Program-made: the position numbers and the translations under genes
The notes under the pieces: generated by a model
What the model was told of the DNA's origin: nothing
Databases searched by the model: none
Seen by the model: only the letters and a program-made list of their open reading frames with translations
Origin: Mytilinidion resinicola
Lineage: Eukaryota; Ascomycota; Dothideomycetes; Mytilinidiales; Mytilinidiaceae
DNA length: 64,000 nucleotides
Direction of reading: 5' to 3'
NCBI RefSeq assembly: GCF_010093595.1
Contig: NW_022985438.1
Coordinates: forward strand, 1,574,785-1,638,784
Shown here: piece after piece, positions 8,806-19,406 of the stretch
How positions within the stretch are numbered: position 1 is the stretch's first letter
How the letters are laid out: the number at the start of each line of letters is the position of its first letter

Positions 8806-10946
8806 ATGAATCAAGAAGACTACAACATACTGAGAGACGAGGCGAATGCGGATCCACGCCGATACTCGCAATGGGACGCCCATGGCCAATTTCGTGAAGA
8901 AGCAGCAGCTCGGCGTGAAAAGGCCGCACATCAGCGAGAGCCTGAAGAGGCTCTCGCGCCCGTGGATACCCGGAGCTCAGGCTCCAGTTCAAGTTCGAGC
9001 GCCTCCAGCGCGTCCCAGACGTTGGAGCAAATACGTACTCAACCTCAAAGTGCTATTGGCACCGCTGCCGCGAGTATCATATCACGGCATCCCACGGAAC
9101 GTGATCCTGAAGCTATTCGACGCATCGAGACGCATCGCAGTCAACAACAGCACACTGTTGGAAAGGTGTTGACCGAAGGCGGCCGGAGCATCACCCGTCG
9201 ATTTACATCGAGAAAGGAGAAGCCTCTCCCGAAAATGGGTGCGGATAAACAGTATCCACCTTTACTGCCAGAACAAGAGGACTATGTTGTAGAGTATGAC
9301 GGACCGAATGATCCTCTGCATGCACAGAATTGGAAGATGTCCCGAAAGTACGTGAGATGAAAGCTCCATAGAAATGCATCGCTGACAATACATTCGTAGA
9401 CTTTACATTGGCGCAATCTTGGCATTTGATGCTCTTGCTGCGACTATGGGTAGCAGTATATTTTCTCCCGGTATTGGCCAGGTATCGAAACACTTCGGCG
9501 TCATTATGGAGGTCGGGACTCTAGGAACCTCACTGTTCGTTTTTGGATACGCTTTTGGACCTCTCGTAAGTCTTCTTCCCATAATCTTGGCGTGAAAAGA
9601 TAGATTCAACTAACCCGTGCATAGTGTTGGGCGCCAATGTCGGAACTCTACGGCCGAAGACTCCCACTTGTGATAGCATCATTTGGGTTTTCCGTTTTTT
9701 CCATTGCAGTTGCGGTAGGAAAGGATCTACAGACCGTCCTGATATGCCGTTTCTTCGCCGGTATATTCGGATCATGTCCGCTAGCTGTGGTCGCTGCCGT
9801 ATTTGCAGACATGTTCGATAACAGACTGCGAGGTCTTGCTGTTGCCGTCTTCTCTGCCACAGTTTTCATGGGGCCGCTCCTCGCACCATTTATCGGCGGC
9901 TTTATTACAGAGTCTTATCTTGGATGGAGATGGACAGAATACATCTCTGCAATCATGGGCTTCACAGCCTTCGGCCTGATTACGATATTCCTCCCGGAAA
10001 CGTATCCACCGGTTGTGCTAATCAGTAAGGCGGAGGAGCTTCGCCGCCGCACCAAGAACTGGGGAATTCACGCCAAACAAGAGGAAATCGAAGTCGACTT
10101 CAAAGAGCTCATTGTGAAGAACCTATCGAGGCCTATGCGGATTCTCTTCACAGAGCCTATTGTACTTCTAATTACGCTGTATATGAGCTTCATCTACGGG
10201 ATCCTATATTTGTTCCTAACAGCCTACGCACTTGTGTTCCAAGGCGTCTACGGCTGGACATCTGGAATCAGTGGTTTGGCATATTTTGGTATGCTCACTG
10301 GTGAGATCATTGCATTCATCTACGTCGTCCTGGACAACCCTCGATATGCACGAAAGCTGGAGGCCAACAACAACATCCCGGTTCCTGAATGGCGTCTCCC
10401 AATCTCGATGGTCGGCGGTCTTCTTTTCGGTAAGTGAAGTTATCAATTAAAACCTCAGATCAATGAATGCTAACAGTTGTAGCTGCCGGATTATTTTGGT
10501 TCGGTTGGAGTGGCTATACTGGAAACGTCCCATGGATTGTGCCAGTACTCTCGGGGATCTTCACCGGCTTTGGAATATTCTCAATCTTCCTTTCGCTACT
10601 CAACTACATCGTCGACGCGTACCTCATGTTCGCTGCGTCAGCTCTGGCAGCTAACACATTCATGAGATCTCTCTTCGGTGGCATATTCCCGCTATTCGCT
10701 ACCTACATGTTCAACGGCATGGGTATTGAGTGGGCATCTACCTTGCTAGGATGTGTCGCTCTTCTGCTGGTGCCAATGCCGGTCCTATTCTACCTTTATG
10801 GCAAGAAGATCCGCACGAAGAGCAAGTTCGCTCCTGCACCGGATATCGATCAAGATAGGAGGAGGGACGAGGAGAGCAGAGGAGCAGCTGATCAATCGAG
10901 TGACGAGACACCAACGAAGGAGAAGGAGGAAGACAAGGCCGTATGA
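8806..10946 (+). CDS. MFS multidrug/polyamine transporter (DHA1, TPO1-like)
   Basis: A 658-residue plasma-membrane proton antiporter in four exons: 8806-9347, 9400-9565, 9625-10429 and 10483-10946. A long hydrophilic N-terminal tail of about 180 residues with a Ser-rich tract precedes twelve predicted membrane segments. Landmarks are NDPLHAQNWKMSRK before helix 1, MSELYGRRLP (the loop 2-3 signature of major facilitators), GSCPLAVVAAVFADMF, and the helix 10-11 block NYIVDAYLMFAASALAANTF with MRSLFGGIFPLF, which is typical of the TPO1/FLR1 branch. The charged tail (DEESRGAADQSSDETPTK) is cytosolic. Family members export fungicides, polyamines or secondary metabolites. No biosynthetic cluster is adjacent, so the substrate is open. 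Confidence 0.92.
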
Positions 10947-12290
10947 TCGGCACTGACGAGAACCTAATGATAAATGTATAATTACGGGGACCCACAGGGA
11001 CGATTCTAAGGTTCTGAATATGATTCAATTAGCAGGCGTTCAAGAATGTGGGGAAAGGCTATACATAGAAGAGCGCACATAATCTACCTCCTACATACTC
11101 AAAATGAAGCAAAATGATTTAAATATGCAGTCGCTCTTCACGTCCGGTGGTCAAGCGCTAAGGTCGAGTCGCAAAATTACCGTATGAGGTAACAACTGCA
11201 GGCATCTTTATGGGGAATTGCCACCGTCTAGCCCATCGACGTTCATGCTGGTCAAGTATTAGCCCAGAAAGGAGGTTTACCAGGATCGATTCAGTTTCTG
11301 CGCTAGACCACAGACGTAAAGAGAGGCTATAGAAAGACTGCTTTCCGTCCTAGCGTTTTTGGTTGCCTAGATAGTGTCGATTAAAATCATCGCTTTCAGG
11401 AAAGTGGCCAATCAAACTACCTTTTGGTATGCTTCTTCGGAAACATTATTACGTTCCTTCGGGGATCCTTTCCTTTTGCTCGGTGAATGTTCACGCTAGT
11501 TTCGCCTCAGCTCTAGGCAACCGCCTCCTACTGCGACCTGGGTTCGGTAGCTGCTGTGCTTGCGTGGAAGTATATTTTTGCGCGCTGGGAGTTCATCTAG
11601 ACCCAGTAAATTTATGAAGGCGAATGGAGTTGGGCGTATTTGCACGGCAGTCGCAGTTCGAGGGTTCTAGCTACCTCGCCTTTGCTCTCGAGCCCTGTCA
11701 TTCAACGAGAAAGATTCCACCTAGTCGAAGGATAACCCATCAAGACCAAGGTTGAGACGCTGACAGAGAAAATAGAAATTCGTCGTACAGTACGTTGCCG
11801 TTATGGTACTAGCCAGCCACACCATCCCATCGAGCACGACATTGCATCTACATAGTCAAGTAGGCCAGAGCCGCTTGTCAATTATCCACCGTAAGAGCTG
11901 CAAACACGAAGGTGATTTATCACACTCGAGGCGAGCGCATCAATGAAGCACCCCTGAACACATATAGTTCATTCTTTTCATAGCAGCGATGTGATGTTGG
12001 GCCTCAAAATAAAGCCATAAAGACATAGGTCCCAATTCACCCCCGCCAGACTGCAGTTCTTCTTCAATCCGTTACTACCTGAAGGAAGATAGCAAGCTAA
12101 TTAGTAAGCATCCTAACAATCTCCAACATCTGCTCTCCGTTCCCGGTCACCTTCTCCACTCGCCCCCTTTACTCCAATCTTGCAACCCCAATTACGTAGA
12201 CTTCAATCTTCTTGGCCTATTCCCATATTCTCTTCTCCGCTTCTTGGGCCCAGATGGGAGGATTAGTGGTCGCTTTGGCGCTCGTTCTTC
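10947..12290. other. Intergenic region
   Basis: 1.34 kb between convergent genes. No frame with conserved features and no repeat noticed. Confidence 0.4.
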
Positions 12291-12788
12291 CTAAAGTTCC
12301 ACGCCACCAACCTCTTCCCCTCCCGAGAGCGTAGACCCCGACACACTCCCCGAAGCGTCAGGCCTCACTCTATGCGCCGGAACCCGACTCTGCGGCCTCC
12401 GAGACCTTCCCCGTTCTTCCTCAACACCGTCGCAACCTTCCGTACGGCCCCGTCTATGGTAGTAATCATCCGAGCTTCTGCGGCGGCGAGCGTAAGCACT
12501 TCCGCTCGTTAAGTCTCGCGGGGTCTCCACCGGCTCCAGACGGAGGGAGTCGTATTCTTCAAGCGGAACGTCTCTTTCGGCAAGAGCCTGTACCGCGATG
12601 CTGTGGGCTTCGTGGAATGATCTCCATATTATCGTGCGCTCGTGGAAGGTGATCGGGAAGCGGACTCTGGGGTTTTCGAGGTACTTTTCCTGGAAGTGCT
12701 GGGCGTACTGCTCACCCTTGCCTGATTTGTTGGAGATAAGATTCACGATGGTCGTGAGGGTGTGGCGGGTGATTTGGCGGGTGGCCAT
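12291..12788 (-). CDS. Small conserved-looking protein of unknown function
   Basis: A single-exon frame of 165 residues with an ATG start. The N-terminal half is ordered and looks like a conserved helical domain (TRHTLTTIVNLISNK, then FPITFHERTIIWRSFHEAHS, IAVQALAERDVPLEEYDSL). The C-terminal half is disordered and rich in Arg, Ser and Gly (ARRRRSSDDYYHRRGR). I do not recognise a family. No signal peptide or membrane segment is seen. The contrast between a compact N-terminal part and a low-complexity tail argues for a real gene. Confidence 0.55.
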   Translation of the reverse strand: MATRQITRHTLTTIVNLISNKSGKGEQYAQHFQEKYLENPRVRFPITFHERTIIWRSFHEAHSIAVQALAERDVPLEEYDSLRLEPVETPRDLTSGSAYARRRRSSDDYYHRRGRTEGCDGVEEERGRSRRPQSRVPAHRVRPDASGSVSGSTLSGGEEVGGVEL

Positions 12789-13913
12789 AGTGAGGTTTCG
12801 ATTGCGTTTTGGAGGTAGGGAGTTTGAGTTTGGTTTGTTGGAAGGCTATAATGATGAACTGACGAAAGAAAGAGAGTTCTGGTTGCAGCGAGAAGTTAAG
12901 GATGGAGGTGAAGTGCTAGAAAAAATGGTGCGAGCCTGTGCCTTTGCTTCTCGGTGAAAGACTCAGGGCAACATAAAACAGACGCCAACGGGAGACAAGA
13001 CGTAGAGCTTCATTCTAAGTCAAGTAATTGAGATCGCTTGAAACACCATTGAAAGTACCGAAAGTTTATGAAGAGTTGCGAGAGCTGAGGAACTCATATC
13101 TCCAGCTTGATCATTTGCACGCGCCTTGATACCATATATAATACTCTACCAGGTACTCGACTGATGACCTTATGGTAATCTTTCAATAGGTACTCTCTGG
13201 TATGCAACAACTTCACCTCAAACGAAACCGTGATGCGGCTGTACAGACGCATCCTGATAACTAAATCTACACAGTCTAAATGAAACAAATGAAATTAGCT
13301 AGGGAGGAGGGTGTAGTGTAGAAAGGATTGAAAGAACCTGTTGGCATAGCCCTTGAAATACCCAGCTCTTGAATGATATGGGCCCTCATGGTAGCTATGC
13401 ACAGTCTTGAACTTGACAGCAATTACAAACCAACGAACCATGTCCAGTCCACCCAAATCGGATATGCAAAAATGGCATGACTTTGAAGTGTCGAAATTTT
13501 TCCGAGTTAATGTGATGGAGATCTTGCTTCAAATAGACTGTGGGGCCGCGAGACTGTGAGCTCGAGTAGTGTGACTGGTAAGTGTGTTTGCAAAGCAACC
13601 AGCACTTGGACTTGTGCAGACAGGCCTTGGTGTTGAGGCGACGGAAATACTTAACCCACGCCTGTGCGGCACTACTCACATGACTAAGGTCCACTCCGCA
13701 TTACCCGGATACTGATTCATGAATTCCCCAGAATGCATGACCACTGAGCGAGATGCTGCCGAATTTTAGGAGCTCTGGATATATAAAGCCAGGTCTGGAC
13801 AGTATATTCTCAGTGCAAGAAGTCTCTGCGCTGCTCAATCTCCTCTGTCTTCTCCCGGCCCTTAATCCCCCTCGCACCTGATTCCTTCGCCTCCTCTCAT
13901 ACATTTAGAAGCC
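12789..13913. other. Divergent intergenic region
   Basis: Separates the small unknown gene (minus) from the BVMO (plus). Only the TATA box at 13780 stands out. Confidence 0.4.
13780..13788 (+). promoter_or_regulatory. TATA box
   Basis: tatataaag, 126 bases upstream of the BVMO ATG; a strong match to the fungal TATA consensus. Confidence 0.5.
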
Positions 13914-15946
13914 ATGGCTGACTTCATTGTGCCGTCGACGAGCAAGCCTGAAAGCGATGCTCAGGCCCGGCTGCGGGGGCCCATTCACGCCAAGCGACAT
14001 GTCCGCATCATCTGCATTGGTGCCGGCGCTTCTGGACTGTTGATGGCCTACAAGCTACAGCGACATTTCTCTAACTTCAGCCTGACGGTGTACGAGAAGA
14101 ATTTGGAGGTGTCTGGAACGTGGTTCGAGAACCGATACCCGGGGTATGTTTTTCTCTCTTTATCCCGCGCACGGGCCCATCTCCTCACCCATCATCCTTC
14201 ATCGGGTTGGGGCATCCGAGATTCTACACCACGCCTATGTGGAGACAAGATGCGCTAGAAAGAATACTGACTGCTCCAGATGTGCTTGTGATGTGCCCTC
14301 GCACAACTACACATGGTCCTTTGAGCCTAAACTCGACTGGTCTGCTGTGTACGCTAGCAGCCAGGAGATCTACACGTACTTCAACGACTTTGCGCGCAAA
14401 TATGCCCTCCACAAGTACATCCAGACCGAGCACCAGGTCATCGGCTCGGAATGGAATCAGCAAAAGGGCGGCTACAATGTCAAGGTCCATGACTTGAAGT
14501 CTAATCGCGAGGTTGATGATCACTGCGATATTCTCATCAACGCGTCTGGTATCTTGAATAACTGGCAATGGCCCGCCATCCCAGGTCTGAAAGATTTCAA
14601 GGGCACTCTGCTCCACACCGCGAGCTGGGACGACAAGGTTGATTTGACCAACCGACACGTGGGTCTGATTGGAAACGGGTAAGTCTACAAATCCAACAAA
14701 GATGCGATAGTGCATCACGAGCCTCACTAACCTCTCTAGTTCCTCCGGTATCCAAGTCCTCCCAAAGATCCAGCCCATTGTATCAAAATGCACTACCTTC
14801 ATCCGAGAGCCAACCTGGGTGTCACCCGTCCAAGGTCTCGAGCAGCATGTTTTCTCTGACGCTGAGCGTCTTGACTTTGCTACTAAACCTGGTAACCTCC
14901 TCGAGTACCGCAAGGGCATTGAGCGGGGTCTCAACGGCCAATTCGGCATCTTCCTGAAGAACACAAAACCAAACAATGACACCGAAGCCTACTTCCGAGA
15001 GCAGATGAAGGAGAAGCTTCACAATGACTACCTAGAGGAGCGCTTGGTGCCCAACTGGCACGTAGGATGCCGCCGATTGACTCCTGGTGTCGGATATCTA
15101 GAGTCACTCGGAAAGGAGAATGTGGAGGTCGTGTACGGTGAGATTACCAAGATCTCGGAGAAGGGCTGCGTGAGCGACAACGGCAACGAGTACCCTCTTG
15201 ACGTGCTTATCTGCGCCACTGGATTCAACACTTCCTTCAAGCCTCGCTTCCCGGTCATCAACCACAAGGGTGTCAACCTCCAGGACGTGTGGAAGGACGA
15301 GGCACAGTCATACTTCGGTGTTGCTGCTGCTGACTTCCCCAACTACCTCATATTTTTGGGACCCAACTGCCCTATCGGCAATGGACCCGTCCTTTCCGCT
15401 ATTGGTGCGTCTAAGTCTATCAACTCATTATTGCCAATCACTAATTGTACTACAGAATGCCAAGCGGACTACTTCCTGAAGCTCGTCGACCGTTTCCAAA
15501 CCCACAATATCGCCCAATTCGCCCCACGACAGGATGCCGTCGATGACTTTATTAAGCACAAGAATGACTTTATGACCACGACCGTGTGGAATGACCCGTG
15601 CCGGTCATGGTACAAGCAGCGACCTGACGGCCCTATTACCGCGCTATGGCCCGGCTCAACACTTCATTACATCGAGGCGCTCATGGAGCTACGTCTTGAT
15701 GACTGGGAGACCAAGTACAACGGCAACAGGTTCGCCTGGCTGGGCGACGGATACAGCCAAACTGAACTTGACCCGACGGCCGACTGGGGCTACTATATCC
15801 GGGATAACGATGACGACGAACCTTTCAGCCGGGGACGCAAGCTGCAAATCCTCAACAAGTCGGGCACGATAGCAGCCAATGTGGGTGTGAATTTCGCTGG
15901 TGGTCTGGATAGAGAAGAGGAGAGGCCCATCCAGTCGAAGATCTGA
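13914..15946 (+). CDS. Flavin-dependent Baeyer-Villiger monooxygenase
   Basis: A 594-residue FAD/NADPH enzyme in four exons: 13914-14143, 14280-14678, 14740-15404 and 15456-15946. It has the FAD Rossmann motif IGAGASGLLMAYKLQRH and the NRYPGCACDVPSHNYTWSF segment rebuilt across intron 1. The BVMO fingerprint FKGTLLHTASWDD fits FxGxxxHxxxW. An NADP motif IGNGSSGIQVLPK spans intron 2, and a second ATGFN motif (ICATGFNTSF) follows. The last intron (51 bases, gtgcgt...ctacag) has no in-frame stop and is invisible to an ORF scan; removing it gives the expected SAIECQADYF. Such enzymes insert oxygen next to ketones, in degradation or secondary metabolism. An SDR follows about 960 bases downstream on the same strand and could act in the same pathway; that is inference. 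Confidence 0.93.
15405..15455 (+). other. In-frame (stop-free) intron in the BVMO gene
   Basis: 51 bases, gtgcgt donor, cactaat branch site, ctacag acceptor, length divisible by 3. Retention would insert 17 residues into a conserved segment. Confidence 0.75.
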
Positions 15947-16908
15947 AAGGGACTGCATAAGTGATGACTTCATGTTACGATACTGTGGACGCGGTGGTCT
16001 TTGCTGTGGTTATTTAGCGGTGCATTTTCTTGGATCTATGTTTGCAGATGACGCTACTTTATATGTATATATGCAAAATATAAGGCGTCTATAGACTTGT
16101 CTCAATCTATACTTTTTACTCCCAAGCAAGAGATCACTCTACAGTTGTTGAGAAGTCACAGTGTATTTCCACCAAAGTGTGTCTCTTCGAAAGGCACAGC
16201 TTTATCTTGATCTATGTTATCTGCCCTGTTAGCTCGTGTGTCTTTTTGAATGAAAACACGCGATATCACTATTTCAATCACGTTGTTCTCTCTTATCAGG
16301 GTGCACCTATTGCCCTAACTCCCCATTATCAGTGATTGACAATCAACGGCATCTCTACTGCCCGCACTCTACCGACATATCTCCCAGGATGCAGTGGGGC
16401 CCCCAAGGGGAAATGCGTTACAGTGAATGTATTGAGTCATGCAAACACCCTAACAAACCGTGTCACGAGTCATGCTGCGAGAGGAAAAGCTCAGCCGAGG
16501 GCCAGGCTCTCGTCTTATCTCCACCTTCGGAGCCAGAACGTGCACGCGTCCCCACAAACTCGAGGGCCATCTGGTGGGGCCCGGAAACGCGGACTTTCTG
16601 ACGACCGCGCCTCCTAGGGAAGCTCCCTTGTTGAGCCTCGCGCGGCAGGAAAAAGTATCGTCACGCAGCCACCCTGCGCGTTCCCGGCTGTGGGCACAGC
16701 CAGGCACGCGTGAGTGGACCCCTTTGCCCGATCTCTACCTTGGTATAGAGCCCTCCACGCGCTCGGGATGAAGCCCGATTCCTGGAGCTCCCGGCTTCCC
16801 ATTTTCAGCTTTCCGCGATCGTTTCCTCCTACATTTTACTCTTTTTCAAATTACTTTTAGGTTCCTGATTGTCTACTCTACCTGTAGTCCCGCCTTGCTT
16901 AGTTGAAA
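15947..16908. other. Intergenic region
   Basis: Contains the BVMO 3' flank and the SDR promoter. Several overlapping GC-rich frames at 16330-16800 lack conservation or start context. No gene seen. Confidence 0.4.
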
Positions 16909-17820
16909 ATGTCGTTTGCTTTGAAGGGAGTCGCGTACATCACCGGTGCGGCGTCAGGTGAGACCCCATCCCGGCGAAAGGCTGAAGCTTCAAGCTTCAA
17001 TACCGAACCAACAGCTTCCAACACCCCCCTCCACCTCTCCTCCCTCCTAACAACCGCCATAGGAATCGGCCAAGCAACCGCCTATGCCTTCGCGCGTCAA
17101 GGCGTCCGCTCCTTTGCCCTCCTCGACCGCAACCCGCCGACCGAAACCATCAAAACCCTGCAATCCCTGCACTCCTCCCTCTCCATTAAAGCCATCGAGC
17201 TGGACGTGGCCTCCGAAGCCGCCGTCAACGACAGCGTGGCCGCCACCGTCAAGGAATTCGGCCGCATCGACTACGCCGTCAACAACGCCGGCATCGGCGG
17301 CAAGATGGGCCTCACGCAGGACATCCCCCTCGACGACTTCCAGCGCGTCCTGGACGTCAACACCAAGGGCGTGTGGCTGTGCCAGCGCGCGCAGCTGCGG
17401 CAGATGATGACACAGGAGCGCCCGGCGAATCCGCGCGAGTACCGCGGGACGATTGTGAATATGGCGAGTATGTACGGTATTGTTGCGGCGAACGCGAATG
17501 TGCCGTCGTCGGCGTATGTGACGAGTAAGCACGCGTGTGTGGGCTTGACGAAGGCAGATGCGGTCACGTATGCTGCGCACGGGATACGAATTAATGCGAT
17601 TTGCCCCGGGTATGTGGCGACGCCGCTGGTGGGGGGTAGTACGGCGGAGGTGATGAGTGATAAGAGCGGGATTATGGCACAGGAGCTGGCGAAGGTGCCG
17701 TTGGGACGGTTGGCGTTGCCTGAAGAAATTGGGGATGCGATTGCGTTTCTGGCGAGTCCGGCGAGTAGTTTTATGGTGGGCTCGCCGATGATTGTGGATG
17801 GGGGGTTTTCGCCGCAGTAA
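16909..17820 (+). CDS. Short-chain dehydrogenase/reductase (classical SDR)
   Basis: A 268-residue NAD(P)(H) oxidoreductase in two exons: 16909-16957 and 17063-17820. The intron (105 bases, gtgaga donor, cctaac branch) is stop-free and in frame, and it splits the cofactor motif. Joining restores YITGAASGIGQATAYAFA, the TGxxxGIG glycine motif. Others present are VNNAGIGGK (NNAG), the catalytic Ser in NMASMYGIV, YxxxK in SAYVTSKHACVG, and ICPGYVATPLV after it. The ALLDRN stretch at the end of beta-2 has an Asp, which favours NAD over NADP. Family members oxidise alcohols or reduce ketones. It follows the BVMO on the same strand, so an alcohol-to-ketone-to-ester sequence is conceivable but unproven. 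Confidence 0.92.
   Translation: MSFALKGVAYITGAASGETPSRRKAEASSFNTEPTASNTPLHLSSLLTTAIGIGQATAYAFARQGVRSFALLDRNPPTETIKTLQSLHSSLSIKAIELDVASEAAVNDSVAATVKEFGRIDYAVNNAGIGGKMGLTQDIPLDDFQRVLDVNTKGVWLCQRAQLRQMMTQERPANPREYRGTIVNMASMYGIVAANANVPSSAYVTSKHACVGLTKADAVTYAAHGIRINAICPGYVATPLVGGSTAEVMSDKSGIMAQELAKVPLGRLALPEEIGDAIAFLASPASSFMVGSPMIVDGGFSPQ
16958..17062 (+). other. In-frame (stop-free) intron in the SDR gene
   Basis: 105 bases. Readthrough gives a 35-residue insertion inside the Gly-rich cofactor loop, which would abolish binding. The gtgaga...ccatag ends and the tcctaac branch site support splicing. Confidence 0.85.
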
Positions 17821-18079
17821 GAGGGTATTTATTTCATGCTTCCAACTTTTTCGAACCCAGTGTTCCAGGGGCATTTCAGAGGGTAGCGTGAATGCGAATT
17901 GAGGTGCGGAGTTGTGAGTGATCCAGAGCACATCAATCGTCATCAGCTCCAATTGTTGAACTTCAGCGTCATCGCATCAAGTCTTCTTCTTCGCTTCACT
18001 TCCCTTTCCTCCAACCTCCCGCTCTCCAACCTCAACCTCAGCCACCTCCAAACGCTCACCCACAAACCACACGCCCAAA

Positions 18080-18719
18080 ATGTCCCACCCCTCCAGCTCC
18101 TCCTTCACCTTGAAAAACTGGAACGCCATCATCGCCTCCACCTTAACCCCCCCTCCTCCCGCCAAAGGCACTCCAGCTGAACCGCCCACCGCCGCCTTCT
18201 CCTTCTCACACTGGACGGCTAAAATCTCCCTCTTCTCCCTCGGCCGCACCAAGCAATGCATCACGGCCTGCGGCAACCTCCTCGCCATGCCCGAGCTGCC
18301 AGAACCCCATCGCCAGAACACACTATGCCTGATTGCGATCTGCGTAGCCAAGGAAACGGAGGACTGGGACAGGGCCGAAGTTAGCCTCTTATCATGTCTA
18401 AGATAGTTGAGCGTCTGAAAGCTGATGGTTACAGAAATTTTGGAATCAGGGCGAGGAACACTGGGCCAATACGCGTTCCCGGTGCCCGCTTGGGCAGGAT
18501 GCTGAGGTCGATTCGGCGCTGGCGAGGCTGCGGAGGGCGTTGGATGAGTTGAGGAGGTCGCAGGCGGAGAAGAAGAGGGTAAGGATGGGTGGGGAGAGGA
18601 AGGGGGGTGGAAGGGGGATTCAGGATGAGCTGGGCTATCTGATTGATGAGTTGATAAGGGAGTATAGTGAGGGGACGCTTGAGCGGATGGACTTGGACAT
18701 CGAGATGGAGGATGTTTGA
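18080..18719 (+). CDS. Small two-exon protein of unknown function
   Basis: A predicted 194-residue protein: exon 1 at 18080-18379 (100 codons), a 55-base phase-0 intron (gttagc...ttacag), exon 2 at 18435-18719. Exon 1 gives SFTLKNWNAIIASTLTPPPP, FSFSHWTAKISLFSLGRTKQ and CVAKETEDWDRAE; exon 2 continues with KFWNQGEEHWANTRSRCP and a Leu/Arg-rich helical segment (ALARLRRALDELRRSQAEKK), probably a short coiled coil. The frame stays coherent across the splice and ends in an acidic helix (LERMDLDIEMEDV). A 299-codon frame on the opposite strand overlaps it but is a Ser/Pro-rich low-complexity shadow. No family is recognised. The gttagc donor is not optimal, so the structure is moderately sure. Confidence 0.55.
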
Positions 18720-18950
18720 GCGGGATTGGCGATGAGGGGAGACGGGGAATGGAGATGTCCTGGAAACATAGGCATAGGTGAATTTCCAGGGCAGACATCG
18801 ATGGGATTGCTGAGTTGGCGAAAGTGGGAATGGTTCGACACGCCAGGAATATGATTCTTTCTGATACCATTCGCATTCATCTCGTATACACACCCCGAGT
18901 AATAGCCAAATTTCTCCCTAATTACGCCCTGATATCAAGGCTAAATTCTC

Positions 18951-19406
18951 TTAACCCATCGCTCCCATCCCAACCCCAACCATGACCATAGCTCCCAACG
19001 CCGCATCCCACGCCCCCACATTCGTCGGCGCATGCGCCCCCGCCGTGCTGATCGTCGTGCTAGGCACAGTGCTCGGTCCCACAGCCTGCGTATTCGCGGT
19101 CCTGCTATCCGTCGTCACGAGTGCTGGAATAGTGCCAGTGCCTGGGCTGGGTTCGATTTGCGTGTGCGCGGTATGGGTGGTCGTCTCCGTAGTCGCGCTT
19201 GGGTTTACAGAGCCGATAGTAGTTGGACACCCGATTTCCGTGTTCGCGCTCCTGCTATCGGTACATGCGGTAGGGACGAGCTGGGAGACGGCGCGGGGGC
19301 CTGGGACGGCGTGAAGGCGGAAGAGGTCGAGGAAATTGGGGAGGGCGAGGGTGAGGGGAGTGGTGAGGAGGAGGAGAAAGAAGGAGAGGCGGTATTGGAG
19401 ATGCAT
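18951..19406 (-). CDS. Small secreted, probably GPI-anchored, Ser/Thr-rich protein
   Basis: A single exon of 151 residues. It starts with a signal peptide (MHLQYRLSFFLLLLTTPLTLA) and ends in a hydrophobic tail (AALGAMVMVGVGMGAMG), the pattern of a cell-wall GPI protein. The middle is rich in Thr and Ser with an internal duplication: CTDSRSANTEIGCPTTIGSV and TTDSRTANTQAVGPSTVPST are related. Heavy O-glycosylation is likely. The function is unknown; low-complexity wall proteins of this sort evolve fast. Confidence 0.6.
   Translation of the reverse strand: MHLQYRLSFFLLLLTTPLTLALPNFLDLFRLHAVPGPRAVSQLVPTACTDSRSANTEIGCPTTIGSVNPSATTETTTHTAHTQIEPSPGTGTIPALVTTDSRTANTQAVGPSTVPSTTISTAGAHAPTNVGAWDAALGAMVMVGVGMGAMG

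Noticed and set aside
12598..12957. 119-codon plus-strand frame opposite the small gene at 12291-12788
   Set aside because: Antisense shadow with no conserved features.
17977..18876. 299-codon minus-strand frame
   Set aside because: Ser/Pro low-complexity shadow of the two-exon plus-strand gene, whose frame is coherent across a splice.
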